Position numbers and translations under genes: made by a program. DNA of 64,000 nucleotides from an uncultured Caryophanales bacterium (GTDB taxonomy: Bacteria; Bacillota_I; Bacilli_A; RF39; UBA660). How positions within the stretch are numbered: position 1 is the stretch's first letter; every line of letters starts with the position of its first letter. The stretch lies in contig CANOBK010000001.1 in NCBI GenBank assembly GCA_947564265.1, forward strand, positions 1-64,000, given 5' to 3'. The notes under the pieces are model-generated. The model had not been told where the DNA came from, did no database searches, and worked only from the letters and a program-made list of their open reading frames with translations. Positions 40,298-48,391 of the stretch are shown here, piece after piece.

Positions 40298-40416
40298 TTG
40301 TCAATGTGATGATGACCTTGGAAAAGTCGGAGCAATACAAAAAGAGAGATTCTTCTAGAATAAGTAGGGTGGAACCGCGGAATTTATTTCGTCCCTATCG
40401 TTCTAGGAGTTTTTTT
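40298..40416 (+). promoter_or_regulatory. Short T-box leader of glyQS (candidate specifier GGA)
   Basis: The T-box motif AGGGTGGAACCGCGG (40366-40380) is canonical. An antiterminator can form from AGGG/CCCT and GCG/CGT around the TGGAACC bulge, and a long hairpin (40352-40360 with 40401-40409) before T7 can terminate. Stem I is unusually small: no GGTTGGTG-type distal motif is present, only a short hairpin GAC/GTC (40314-40316, 40326-40328) next to GGA (40329-40331), which could read tRNA-Gly(UCC). Confidence 0.8.
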
Positions 40417-40433
40417 GATTTTAGGAGGAAACT

Positions 40434-41810
40434 ATGGAAAAGAAACAATTAACAATGGAAAAATTAGTAAATTTATGCAAACAATATGGGTTTATCTTTC
40501 AAGGAAGTGAAATCTATGGAGGACTTGCTAATACTTGGGACTATGGACCTTTAGGTGCTAGACTAAAGAATAATGTGAAAGATGCTTGGAGAAAGAGATT
40601 TATTCAAGAAAGACCAAATGCTTATGAAGTAGATGCCGCTATTTTAATGCATCCAAGAGTTTGGGAAGCCAGTGGACATGTTGCAAGTTTTTCTGACCCT
40701 TTAATCGATTGTAAGGAATGTAAGATGAGGCATCGCGCCGATAATTTAATTGATGATTTCGATGAAAATGCACATGCTGATGGAATGACACAAGAAGAGA
40801 TGATTGCCTATATTAAAGAGCATAAAATCCCTTGTCCAAAGTGCGGGAAAAGCGATTATACTGGAATTCGTCAATTTAATTTAATGTTTGAAACTTATCG
40901 TGGAGTGACCGAAGATAGTAAGAATAAAATCTATTTACGACCAGAAAATGCACAGGGAGAATATGTTAACTTCTTAAATGTCAATCGTTCTATGAGAACC
41001 AAATTGCCATTCAGTATTGGACAAATTGGGAAAGCCTTTCGAAATGAAATTACACCTGGAAACTTTACCTTTAGAACCATCGAGTTTGAGCAAATGGAAT
41101 ACCAGACTTTCTGTAAAGAGGGGACAGATAGTGAGCTTTATCAATACTTTAAAGAATATGCGAAACAGTATTTTATGGACTTAGGTCTTTCAGAAGAAAA
41201 ATTAAGATTTCACGATCATGAAAAGTTAGCGCATTATGCGAAAGAGGCTTGTGATATTGAATATCAATTCTGCTTTGGTTGGGGTGAAATTAATGGTACA
41301 CACAATCGAACAGATTATGATTTGGGACGTCATCAAGAGTACTCAAAAACGTCTCAAGAATATTTAGATCCTGAGACGAATGAAAAATATATTCCTTATA
41401 TTATCGAGTCAACGGTTGGATGTGATAGAGCAGTATTGGCACTTTTAGATAATGCTTATGAAGAAGAAACGTTAGAAGATGGAACGACTCGTGAAGTAAT
41501 GCATTTTCATCCATTCCTTGCACCATATAAGGTAGCAATTCTTCCTCTTCTTAAAAAATATCATGGAGAAAAGGCAACAGAAATTTATCAGAAATTTTCA
41601 AAAGAGTTAATGACAACTTATGATGAAACAGGAAATATTGGAAAACGTTATCGTAGGCAAGATGTGATAGGAACGCCATATTGTATTACGATTGATGACA
41701 ATACACTAAATGAAGGAACAGTAACTATTCGTGATCGTGATACAATGGAACAAATTACTTTGAAAATAGAAGAAGCAATTTCCTATGTTCAAGAAAGAAT
41801 CAAATTCTAA
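40434..41810 (+). CDS. glyQS: Glycyl-tRNA synthetase, single-chain (homodimeric) type
   Basis: A 458-residue class II synthetase of the archaeal/eukaryotic-like one-chain type, also found in staphylococci and mollicutes, rather than the GlyQ/GlyS pair of B. subtilis. Motif 2 region FRNEITPGNFTFRTIEFEQ, the glycine-site segment RPENAQGEYVNF and motif 3 GCDRAVLALL are present; a zinc-like insertion has CKECKMR and CPKCGKS. The C-terminal anticodon domain contains YRRQDVIGTPYCITID. RBS TTAGGAGG. It is controlled by the T-box leader just upstream. Confidence 0.95.
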   Translation: MEKKQLTMEKLVNLCKQYGFIFQGSEIYGGLANTWDYGPLGARLKNNVKDAWRKRFIQERPNAYEVDAAILMHPRVWEASGHVASFSDPLIDCKECKMRHRADNLIDDFDENAHADGMTQEEMIAYIKEHKIPCPKCGKSDYTGIRQFNLMFETYRGVTEDSKNKIYLRPENAQGEYVNFLNVNRSMRTKLPFSIGQIGKAFRNEITPGNFTFRTIEFEQMEYQTFCKEGTDSELYQYFKEYAKQYFMDLGLSEEKLRFHDHEKLAHYAKEACDIEYQFCFGWGEINGTHNRTDYDLGRHQEYSKTSQEYLDPETNEKYIPYIIESTVGCDRAVLALLDNAYEEETLEDGTTREVMHFHPFLAPYKVAILPLLKKYHGEKATEIYQKFSKELMTTYDETGNIGKRYRRQDVIGTPYCITIDDNTLNEGTVTIRDRDTMEQITLKIEEAISYVQERIKF

Positions 41811-42607
41811 GAAACGGAGAAATCCGTTTTTTCTTTTGCAAATCCAATTTCTTCTAAATGTGCCATAATAATTTTATAAATCCATTCAGGCTGATCTAAA
41901 TAAGGAAAATGTCCTAAGTTTTGTAACACGATAAGTTCAGAGTTTGGAATTTCACTTTCCATCATTTTCCCATCACTAAGAGGTGTAGAAGGATCATTTT
42001 CGCCCCAGATTAGCAATACACGTGCCTTGATATCTTTTAAATAGTAAAAAAGATCAGTGTTGACTACATTTTGAAAGGTTGGCCTCATATTTTCTGGTAA
42101 TGCTTGGTAGTCAGGAGATGCAAATTTCTGAAATAGATTCATTAAATATTCTGTTCTTTTTTTCTTAGGTAAAAACTTCCCAATACCTTTTAAAAACTGA
42201 TACCACTTCCCTCGAAAAAAAGATTTCAAGGTGCGCTTTGGACGAATTCCTGCACTATCTAAGAAAATAAAGTTTTCATAAGAATAATGGTAATATCCAC
42301 TAAGAAGGATTAAAATACGTCCACCAAAAGAATGACCAATAAAGACGGAATCTTCTAAGCCTAAATCTGTAATAAAGGAATGAATCATATCTGCATAATT
42401 ATATATTGTCATCGAATGACTTGGAAATTTCGTATTCCCAAATCCTGGATAATCCAAAATATAGACCGTAGCAGTTAACGATAGAGAAGACACTAACGAC
42501 TGAAAAGTAGGCCTTGTATCTCCCCAACCTGGAAGAATTACAATTGTTTTTTTATGGTCTCCGTGTTTTTCATAGTACAAAGAAATATCATTATAAGAAT
42601 AAAACAT
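41807..42607 (-). CDS. α/β-hydrolase fold protein
   Basis: A 266-residue esterase/lipase-type hydrolase. The nucleophile elbow is GHSFGG, the acid is probably Asp in WGENDPSTP, and the histidine is in LGHFPYLDQPE; the oxyanion strand reads VILPGWGDTR. A cap domain is inserted after FLDSAGIRP. The natural substrate cannot be read from sequence. The ATG at 42607, with AGGTGA five bases upstream, is preferred over a GTG nine bases earlier. The gene converges on glyQS and overlaps its stop by four bases. Confidence 0.85.
   Translation of the reverse strand: MFYSYNDISLYYEKHGDHKKTIVILPGWGDTRPTFQSLVSSLSLTATVYILDYPGFGNTKFPSHSMTIYNYADMIHSFITDLGLEDSVFIGHSFGGRILILLSGYYHYSYENFIFLDSAGIRPKRTLKSFFRGKWYQFLKGIGKFLPKKKRTEYLMNLFQKFASPDYQALPENMRPTFQNVVNTDLFYYLKDIKARVLLIWGENDPSTPLSDGKMMESEIPNSELIVLQNLGHFPYLDQPEWIYKIIMAHLEEIGFAKEKTDFSVS
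41812..41832. terminator. Terminator between glyQS and the α/β hydrolase
   Basis: AAACGGA (41812-41818) pairs with TCCGTTT (41823-41829) over a GAAA loop and runs into T residues; it lies inside the 3' end of the convergent hydrolase gene. Confidence 0.65.
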
Positions 42608-42718
42608 GACTATCACCTAGTACAATCTATGAAAGAAAGTACGAATAGTTTCCAAAAAGGACAAGTTTTTAGAAATTTTGAATTTTTTTATAAAAAGGGT
42701 ATGAAAATTTAAAAAGTA

Positions 42719-42727
42719 TGATATACT
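42719..42727 (+). promoter_or_regulatory. σA extended -10 promoter of 6S RNA
   Basis: TGaTATACT (42719-42727) lies about seven bases before the predicted RNA 5' end; no good -35 is visible. Confidence 0.6.
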
Positions 42728-42733
42728 AAAAGT

Positions 42734-42912
42734 GTCTAAGAGATGCGAGTAGGTCACATATAAAACCGACTAATATGACGATACGGGAGTCTTGATCAGT
42801 AGTCTGTGTTGAATGCCTTTCCTTATGGTAAAGGAATCCTAAGGATTACGTATGGACACCCACCTGTAAAAATGCAGGTTTTATCGCCGACTAATCGCTC
42901 TCTTGGACTTTT
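42734..42912 (+). ncRNA. ssrS: 6S RNA
   Basis: An untranslated ~179-base transcript with a perfect ten-pair closing stem, GTCTAAGAGA (42734-42743) with TCTCTTGGAC (42899-42908), followed by T5 as terminator. Inside are a long imperfect duplex with a central open region and a hairpin CCTTTCC/GGTAAAGG (about 42817-42835), the architecture of 6S RNA, which mimics an open promoter and binds σA-RNA polymerase. B. subtilis has its bsrA 6S RNA next to tcdA (yrvM), the gene that follows here. It fills the 345-base gap between the hydrolase and tcdA. Confidence 0.8.
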
Positions 42913-42952
42913 TATTTTGAAAAATAAAGAGTTGTAAAATGAGGTGATTTTC

Positions 42953-43633
42953 TTGCTGGAACGATTACAGTTACTAATAAATTCAGAAAATCTAGAAAGG
43001 GTAAAAAAACTTCGTGTATTGGTTGTTGGACTTGGTGGTGTAGGAGGTTATACAGTAGAGTCACTGGTTCGTTCTGGAATTTCTGAAATCATTTTAGTAG
43101 ATTATGATACGATTAGTATCAGTAATAAGAATCGACAGATTATCGCAACAGATGAGACGATTGGAATGAAAAAGGTGACTGCTTTTCAAAATAGAATTGA
43201 ATCAATTTCAAAATCATGTAAAGTAGTTTCGCTAGATACCTTTTTAAATGAAGACAATATTTCTCTTTTGGACCAATATTCAATTGATTATATTGTAGAT
43301 GCTTGTGATACTGTTTCTACCAAGCAAGCATTGATTACTTATAGTATGAAACATAAGATTCCTCTCATTTCTTGTATGGGAACGGGAAATAGATTAGATC
43401 CTAGTAAGTTGGAAATTACAGATTTAAGAAAAACGAGTTATGATCCACTTGCTAAGAAAATGAGAAATTTTGTAACAAAAAGTGGGATCAAAGAAAAAAT
43501 AACAGTTGTCTGTAGTAAGGAACATCCTATCAAAACAAACAGTAAAACAATTGCCTCTTGTAGCTTTGTACCAAGCGTAGCTGGATTATTAATTACCAGT
43601 CATATTATTCGAACAACGATTGAAAAAAAATAA
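42953..43633 (+). CDS. tcdA: tRNA threonylcarbamoyladenosine dehydratase TcdA
   Basis: A 226-residue E1-like enzyme that converts t6A37 of tRNA to its cyclic form (ct6A). The nucleotide-binding motif is VVGLGGVGGYTVE, followed by LVDYDTISISNKNRQ (adenylation site) and DACDTVSTK; the C-terminal CSFVPSVAG segment is typical. Start is a TTG at 42953, five bases after AGGTGAT; a GTG nine bases upstream would leave no ribosome binding site. It follows 6S RNA, as in B. subtilis. Confidence 0.92.
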   Translation: MLERLQLLINSENLERVKKLRVLVVGLGGVGGYTVESLVRSGISEIILVDYDTISISNKNRQIIATDETIGMKKVTAFQNRIESISKSCKVVSLDTFLNEDNISLLDQYSIDYIVDACDTVSTKQALITYSMKHKIPLISCMGTGNRLDPSKLEITDLRKTSYDPLAKKMRNFVTKSGIKEKITVVCSKEHPIKTNSKTIASCSFVPSVAGLLITSHIIRTTIEKK

Positions 43634-43636
43634 AGT

Positions 43637-44041
43637 GTGGGAGAAGAATTAAAAAATTCACTTCCTGATGTTAAAATTCATTGTCATTATTATTGTTTTT
43701 TTTATCTATCTAAATTTCCTGAAGCTAGACTTGCAACAGGTTATATTACATTAGGTGATCAAAGATTACCTCATTCCGTTTTATTATACAATGGAAATGG
43801 GGTAGATTATATTATAGACTTAACCTGTAATTTGTTTATAAAGAGGAGTTTATATGAAAAAATAACTAGTTTTGAAATAGTAACCATCCTTGATCAGAAA
43901 ACTTTAGAAGAAGATATGAAGCTATTAAATGATTTTTCCCTTATAGAGTTTGGATTAAAATTAAGGCCATATTTATTTTTTGAAGAAGAAATAAAAAAAG
44001 ATTTAAGTAAAAATACATCGATTTTAATGAAGAAAAATTAA
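43637..44041 (+). CDS. Hypothetical protein, 134 aa
   Basis: Not recognised. It contains Cys/His-rich DVKIHCHYYCFFY, then LATGYITLGDQRLPHSVLLY and VDYIIDLTCNLFIKRSLY. The spacing Cys ... His-Ser ... Ile-Ile-Asp is reminiscent of papain/transglutaminase-like folds, but this is only a visual impression. The C-terminal third is a charged helix. The proposed GTG start has no ribosome binding site and lies three bases after tcdA, so it may depend on coupled translation or be an N-terminally truncated gene. A terminator follows it. Confidence 0.45.
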   Translation: MGEELKNSLPDVKIHCHYYCFFYLSKFPEARLATGYITLGDQRLPHSVLLYNGNGVDYIIDLTCNLFIKRSLYEKITSFEIVTILDQKTLEEDMKLLNDFSLIEFGLKLRPYLFFEEEIKKDLSKNTSILMKKN

Positions 44042-44126
44042 GTGGTTTTCCATTTTTTAATGATAAATATTTAGAAAATAAAAAATAGCATATTTATTTT
44101 AAATACACTATTTCATGAATGACTAG

Positions 44127-44153
44127 AAGAACCAATTTTAAGGGTTCTTTTTA
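44127..44153 (+). terminator. Terminator between the unknown gene and lexA
   Basis: AAGAACC (44127-44133) pairs with GGTTCTT (44143-44149) and is followed by TTT; it serves the plus-strand tcdA unit and abuts the 3' end of lexA. Confidence 0.6.
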
Positions 44154-44768
44154 TAATTTCCGATAAAGTCCAATTACTTTTCCTAAAATTGTTACATTGG
44201 GTAGGATAATTGGTAACATAAAATCGTTTTCTGGTTGTAAACGGATATATCCATCTTCCTTATAAAAAGTTTTGACAGTAACTTCATTTTCTTCTGTCAT
44301 CGCAACAACAGTATCCCCATTATTGGCAGTAGATTTTCTCTCTACAATAATAATATCTCCGTCGTAAATTCCAACGTTAATCATAGATTCTCCCATAACG
44401 CGAAGAGCAAATACATCCTTTTTTTGAGAAATAAAGTTTGTAGGGAGTGTAAAAAATTCATCTGGCATTTCGATTGCTTCAATTGGGTTTCCAGCTGTTA
44501 CTTTTCCGAGAAGAGGAATATCTACTGATTTTTCATTTTCTTTCGCATACTCATTGGGAACTAGAAGTTCAATGGTTCTATTTTTGGAATTATCTTTTTT
44601 AATATATCCTTTTTCAGCTAACTTGTTCAAATGAAATTGAGTGGTGGCTGGGGAAGAGAGTCCAACGAGTTCTCCTAGTTCTCGAACGGTAGGTGGATAT
44701 CCTTTTGAAGCTAGAAATTTCTTCAGTTCCCTTAAAATGACTTCTTGGCGTTCTGTTAATTTTTCCAT
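44151..44768 (-). CDS. lexA: SOS repressor LexA
   Basis: A 205-residue self-cleaving repressor of the SOS response. The N-terminal winged helix contains YPPTVRELGELVGLSSPATT. The autocleavage bond is Ala92-Gly93 in VTAG, and the Ser/Lys dyad is Ser128 in GESM and Lys166 in VTVKTF. The start is fixed by AGGAGGG. It is divergent from polA. The promoter region contains a dyad that may be its own operator. Confidence 0.96.
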   Translation of the reverse strand: MEKLTERQEVILRELKKFLASKGYPPTVRELGELVGLSSPATTQFHLNKLAEKGYIKKDNSKNRTIELLVPNEYAKENEKSVDIPLLGKVTAGNPIEAIEMPDEFFTLPTNFISQKKDVFALRVMGESMINVGIYDGDIIIVERKSTANNGDTVVAMTEENEVTVKTFYKEDGYIRLQPENDFMLPIILPNVTILGKVIGLYRKL

Positions 44769-44789
44769 TTGATCCCTCCTTTTAAATTC

Positions 44790-44828
44790 ATCTTATCATA
44801 GCCATATCGCTTTGTCAAACAAATGTTT
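44790..44828 (-). promoter_or_regulatory. lexA promoter with overlapping candidate LexA box
   Basis: On the minus strand TTGACA (44813-44818), 17 bases, TAAGAT (44790-44795). The dyad AAAC-AAAT-GTTT (44817-44828) overlaps the -35 and resembles the Firmicute LexA box GAAC-N4-GTTC with both outer bases changed. Confidence 0.5.
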
Positions 44829-44873
44829 TAAATCAGACTTTTGAATTTGCCATCAATTCCTATTGTAAAGTTC

Positions 44874-44903
44874 TTGGTTTCTCAAGAATGGCTATGATAT
44901 AAT
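44874..44903 (+). promoter_or_regulatory. σA extended -10 promoter of polA
   Basis: TTGGTT (44874-44879), 18 bases, TGaTATAAT (TATAAT at 44898-44903), ending 20 bases before the polA ATG. Confidence 0.65.
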
Positions 44904-44923
44904 AAGAATGGATAGGTGAAAAT

Positions 44924-47536
44924 ATGAAAAAAGTAATTTTAGTAGATGGAAATAACTTACTATTTCGTAGTTATTTTGCGACCAGTTATACAGGAAATAT
45001 TATGAGAAATTCGAAGGGATTTCCAACCAATGCAGTCTATGGTTTTATTAATATGATCAATAAGATTATTAATGAAGAGAAACCAGAATATATGATGATT
45101 GCCTTTGATAAGGGAAAGACTTTTCGACATGAAAAATATAAAGATTATAAAGGTGGAAGAAATGAAACGCCAGATGATTTAAAACAACAGTTTCCGGTCG
45201 CTAAGCAAATTTGTGAAGCAATGGGGATTCGCTATTTTGAAATTGATAATTATGAAGCGGATGATATTATTGGAACATTTGCGAAAAAGGTAGAAGAAAA
45301 TCCTGAATTTGACGCTACTATTGTTAGTAGTGATAAGGATTTATTGCAGTTAATTAGTGACGAAGTGGATGTAAAATTATTAAAACAAACAGGATTTATT
45401 CGTATGGATCGAGCATTATTTAAAGAGACTTATAAGGTAGAACCAATTGGGATGATTGATCTGAAAGCCCTAATGGGAGATGCAAGTGATAACATTCCAG
45501 GAGTAAAAGGAATCGGGGAAAAGACTGCGATTCAGTTGTTAAGTGAATACCAAACATTAGATAATTTGTATGATCACATTGAAGAGATTAAAGGAAAAAC
45601 AAAAGAAAAATTAATTGATGGAAAAGAAAATGCTTACATGAGTAAAGATATCGCAACAATTTATCGAGAAGTTCCTATTGATACAGAACTAGAGCACATT
45701 CGCTATAGTGGAATCGATGCGTTGGAATACGTAAAACTTTTAGAAGAATTAGAATTCTATTCGTTAATTAAAAAATTAGATATTAAAGAGGAGGATTTAA
45801 GACAAAATCAGGAAAAAGAAATTGAAGTAACAATTTTAGATTCAGTAAAAGATTTACATCTTCCACAGAAATTTGCTTTATATCTAGAGGTTTTAGGAGA
45901 AAATTATCATAAGGCGCCAGCAATCGGAATTGGAATCTATGGGGAAAATATTAGTTATTATATTCCTTTTGAACTTTTAAAAGAAAATCCGACTTTATTT
46001 TTGGGAGAAGAAGAAAAATCTACCTATGATCTAAAAAAACTTTTGTATGTTTTAAAGCGGGAAGGATTAGATATTAAAAACTGTAATTTTGATACGATGA
46101 TTGCAGGCTATCTTCTCAATTATCCAATTAAAGATGACATAGCTCATTTAGCGAGAACTGGAGGATACCATATTCCTTTTTATGAAGAAACCTATGGAAA
46201 ACGAGAAAAAGAAAAGTTGCCAGAATTAGAAGAAATTGCCAAAAGGACAATAGAAAAGGCAAGATATATTTATGAAACGAAGGATCAATTATTAAAAGAA
46301 TTAAAGAATGAGGATGCTCTTTTATTATTTCAAAATATTGAGATGCCACTTGTCAATGTACTGAGAGACATGGAACAAACAGGGGTTCAGGTAGATTGTG
46401 CTTATCTTGAAAAAATGGGAGAAGATTTAGATCGAAGAATTGTTTCTCTAGAACAAGAAATTTTTGAGATTTCAAAAGAAAAGTTTAATATTGCTTCTCC
46501 AAAACAGTTAGGAATTATTTTATTTGAAAAGCTACAAATTCCGTATCCTAAAAAGGTGAAAAATGGTAGCTATTCTACAAGTAAGGATATTTTAGATAAA
46601 TTGGCACCCGATTATCCAGTTGTTGCAAAGGTTTTAGATTATAGAATGCTAACAAAATTAAAAGCAACCTATATTACGGGACTACTTGGAGAGATTTTAG
46701 GAGATGGACGAGTTCATACAATTTTTAATCAAACACTCACTAGAACTGGAAGACTATCTAGTATTTCTCCAAATCTACAAAATATTCCAATTCGAACAGA
46801 AGAGGGAAGACTGATTCGAAAAGCCTTTATTCCAGAAAAAGATAGTATTATTTTATCGAGTGACTATTCTCAGATTGAACTTCGTATTTTTGCTTCTTTA
46901 GCGAATGTTGATAATTTGATAAAAGCGTTCCAAGAAGAAAAAGATATTCATGCGAAAACTGCTTCTGATATCTTCCATATTCCGTTAGAAGAAGTAACAA
47001 AGGATATGAGAAGAACTGCAAAGGCGGTTAATTTCGGAATTCTTTATGGAATTAGTAGTTTTGGTCTTTCTGAAGATTTAGGAATTGATATTCTTAGTGC
47101 GAAGGAATTTATTAACGGATACTTGGATACTTATCCAGAAATCAAGCAATATATGGATGAAACAGTGAAAAAAGCCTACCAAGATGGGTATGTAAAAACG
47201 GTAATGAATCGTAAAAGAACGATTGATGAATTAAAAAATAAAAGTTATTTGGTTCGTAGCCAGGGAGAAAGAATTGCTCTTAATACTCCGATTCAAGGAA
47301 GTAGTGCCGATATTTTAAAGAAAGCAATGATTGAAATATTTAATGAATTTGAAGACAAAGAGTTAAAGAGTAAAATGTTAATTCAAGTACATGATGAACT
47401 TGTATTTAATGTGGTATTAGAAGAAAAAGAGATTGTTACTGAAATTGTGAAAAGAATTATGGAAAATACTTATCAGTTAAATGTTCCTTTAGTAGTTGAT
47501 ATCGAAAGTGGTAATGATTGGTACGAAGCTAAATAG
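44924..47536 (+). CDS. polA: DNA polymerase I
   Basis: An 870-residue repair and Okazaki-processing polymerase. The N-terminal 5'-3' nuclease (1-290) shows LVDGNNLLFRSYF, ADDIIGTFAK and LMGDASDNIPGVKGIGEKTA. The middle 3'-5' exonuclease-like domain has lost its DxE catalytic motif (ALYLEVLG in its place), as in Bacillus enzymes, so no proofreading is expected. The polymerase domain has motif A SSDYSQIELR, motif B KAVNFGILYG and motif C VHDELVF. RBS AGGTGAA. Its promoter lies back to back with that of lexA. Confidence 0.97.
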   Translation: MKKVILVDGNNLLFRSYFATSYTGNIMRNSKGFPTNAVYGFINMINKIINEEKPEYMMIAFDKGKTFRHEKYKDYKGGRNETPDDLKQQFPVAKQICEAMGIRYFEIDNYEADDIIGTFAKKVEENPEFDATIVSSDKDLLQLISDEVDVKLLKQTGFIRMDRALFKETYKVEPIGMIDLKALMGDASDNIPGVKGIGEKTAIQLLSEYQTLDNLYDHIEEIKGKTKEKLIDGKENAYMSKDIATIYREVPIDTELEHIRYSGIDALEYVKLLEELEFYSLIKKLDIKEEDLRQNQEKEIEVTILDSVKDLHLPQKFALYLEVLGENYHKAPAIGIGIYGENISYYIPFELLKENPTLFLGEEEKSTYDLKKLLYVLKREGLDIKNCNFDTMIAGYLLNYPIKDDIAHLARTGGYHIPFYEETYGKREKEKLPELEEIAKRTIEKARYIYETKDQLLKELKNEDALLLFQNIEMPLVNVLRDMEQTGVQVDCAYLEKMGEDLDRRIVSLEQEIFEISKEKFNIASPKQLGIILFEKLQIPYPKKVKNGSYSTSKDILDKLAPDYPVVAKVLDYRMLTKLKATYITGLLGEILGDGRVHTIFNQTLTRTGRLSSISPNLQNIPIRTEEGRLIRKAFIPEKDSIILSSDYSQIELRIFASLANVDNLIKAFQEEKDIHAKTASDIFHIPLEEVTKDMRRTAKAVNFGILYGISSFGLSEDLGIDILSAKEFINGYLDTYPEIKQYMDETVKKAYQDGYVKTVMNRKRTIDELKNKSYLVRSQGERIALNTPIQGSSADILKKAMIEIFNEFEDKELKSKMLIQVHDELVFNVVLEEKEIVTEIVKRIMENTYQLNVPLVVDIESGNDWYEAK

Positions 47537-47543
47537 ATTTTCC

Positions 47544-47572
47544 TTGTAAAAAAGTAGTTTCTGTTGTATAAT
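47544..47572 (+). promoter_or_regulatory. σA promoter of the three-paralogue array
   Basis: TTGTAA (47544-47549), 17 bases, perfect TATAAT (47567-47572), 30 bases before the first ATG of the array. Confidence 0.75.
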
Positions 47573-47602
47573 ACGAAACAAAAAATGAAAGAGGGAAATT
47601 AC

Positions 47603-48337
47603 ATGGAAAAATTAGAAATCACAGAAGAAAACTACGGGTTATATCAAAAATTATTACAAATTAGAAATGATGAGATAGACGCTAAATATTCAGGTTTATT
47701 CCAAACGATGGCGCTAATTGGTTTAATGCTAGGTTTCATTACTATATGTTTAGGTATGATTCCAGTAACGCATATTGCCTTAATGTTTGGTGATAAGTTG
47801 GGTCCTATTTTTTCTATCGAAAAGCATATCATTCATACTTGTGTAGTAGGATGTTATATAATTGCAGCCGCTACCACAATGTGCTTTGCTCCTAAGATTA
47901 CCACTCGTCGTATTCGTGAAAAATTATTTCATAAAAAACATCCAAATCTAGATATTAAGATTAATACAAAAGAATTAAATCAAAAGTTAAAGGAATATAA
48001 TCAGTTATCCAAAAAATCAGTTGACATTGGAAAAACGGAATCTGCTCATTTAAATGAGAAAGAGATAGACAGTGAATTGGCACAATGTGATGAGTTCGAA
48101 GAGAATCATAATCATCTAGAAAAACAGAAAGAAAAACATTTAGAAAATTACTCGGAAGTTTTTAAACAGATGACAGTAGGAGAGAAGCTTGCTTTTTTAA
48201 ATCAAGAAAAAGAATTTTGGGAGCAAGTCGCAATCGAAGAGAAGTATCAGAATGAAGGAGAAGATACCACAGGTCAGGTAGGAATTGGTCGAGTACAGGA
48301 TTCTAACGAAGATAAAAATAAAGTTTATCATATATAA
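47603..48337 (+). CDS. Tandem membrane protein family, copy 1 (244 aa)
   Basis: Unknown function. It shares with the next two genes an N-terminal signature (EITEENYGLYQKLL), two membrane segments (about 30-55 and 75-100), a short helix after the second span (KHPNLDIKI), and a conserved C-terminal tail (KEFWEQVAIEEKYQ ... TTGQ ... KVYHI). Copy 1 is longest because of an extra acidic segment of about 35 residues (around 135-170). RBS AGAGGGAAA; the ATG at 47603 is in the same place relative to the signature as in copies 2 and 3. The transcript begins at the strong promoter upstream. Confidence 0.75.
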   Translation: MEKLEITEENYGLYQKLLQIRNDEIDAKYSGLFQTMALIGLMLGFITICLGMIPVTHIALMFGDKLGPIFSIEKHIIHTCVVGCYIIAAATTMCFAPKITTRRIREKLFHKKHPNLDIKINTKELNQKLKEYNQLSKKSVDIGKTESAHLNEKEIDSELAQCDEFEENHNHLEKQKEKHLENYSEVFKQMTVGEKLAFLNQEKEFWEQVAIEEKYQNEGEDTTGQVGIGRVQDSNEDKNKVYHI

Positions 48338-48391
48338 GAATTGTGAAGTGATTTGAAATGGATAAGATAGAGATTAATGAAGAAAATTATG
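48299..48391 (+). repeat. 93-base direct repeat, unit 1
   Basis: Covers the end of copy 1 and the start of copy 2; it differs by eye at four positions from unit 2 at 48943-49035. It marks a recent tandem duplication of a whole gene. Confidence 0.85.

Noticed and set aside
40263..40305. Seven-base inverted repeat ATTGACA/TGTCAAT around the glyQS promoter as part of T-box Stem I
   Set aside because: The left arm is the -35 box of a near-consensus promoter and would not be in the transcript; left only as a point for 5' mapping.
43637..43700. Frameshifted continuation of tcdA
   Set aside because: tcdA is full length with its normal C-terminus, and the following frame has no similarity to its end.
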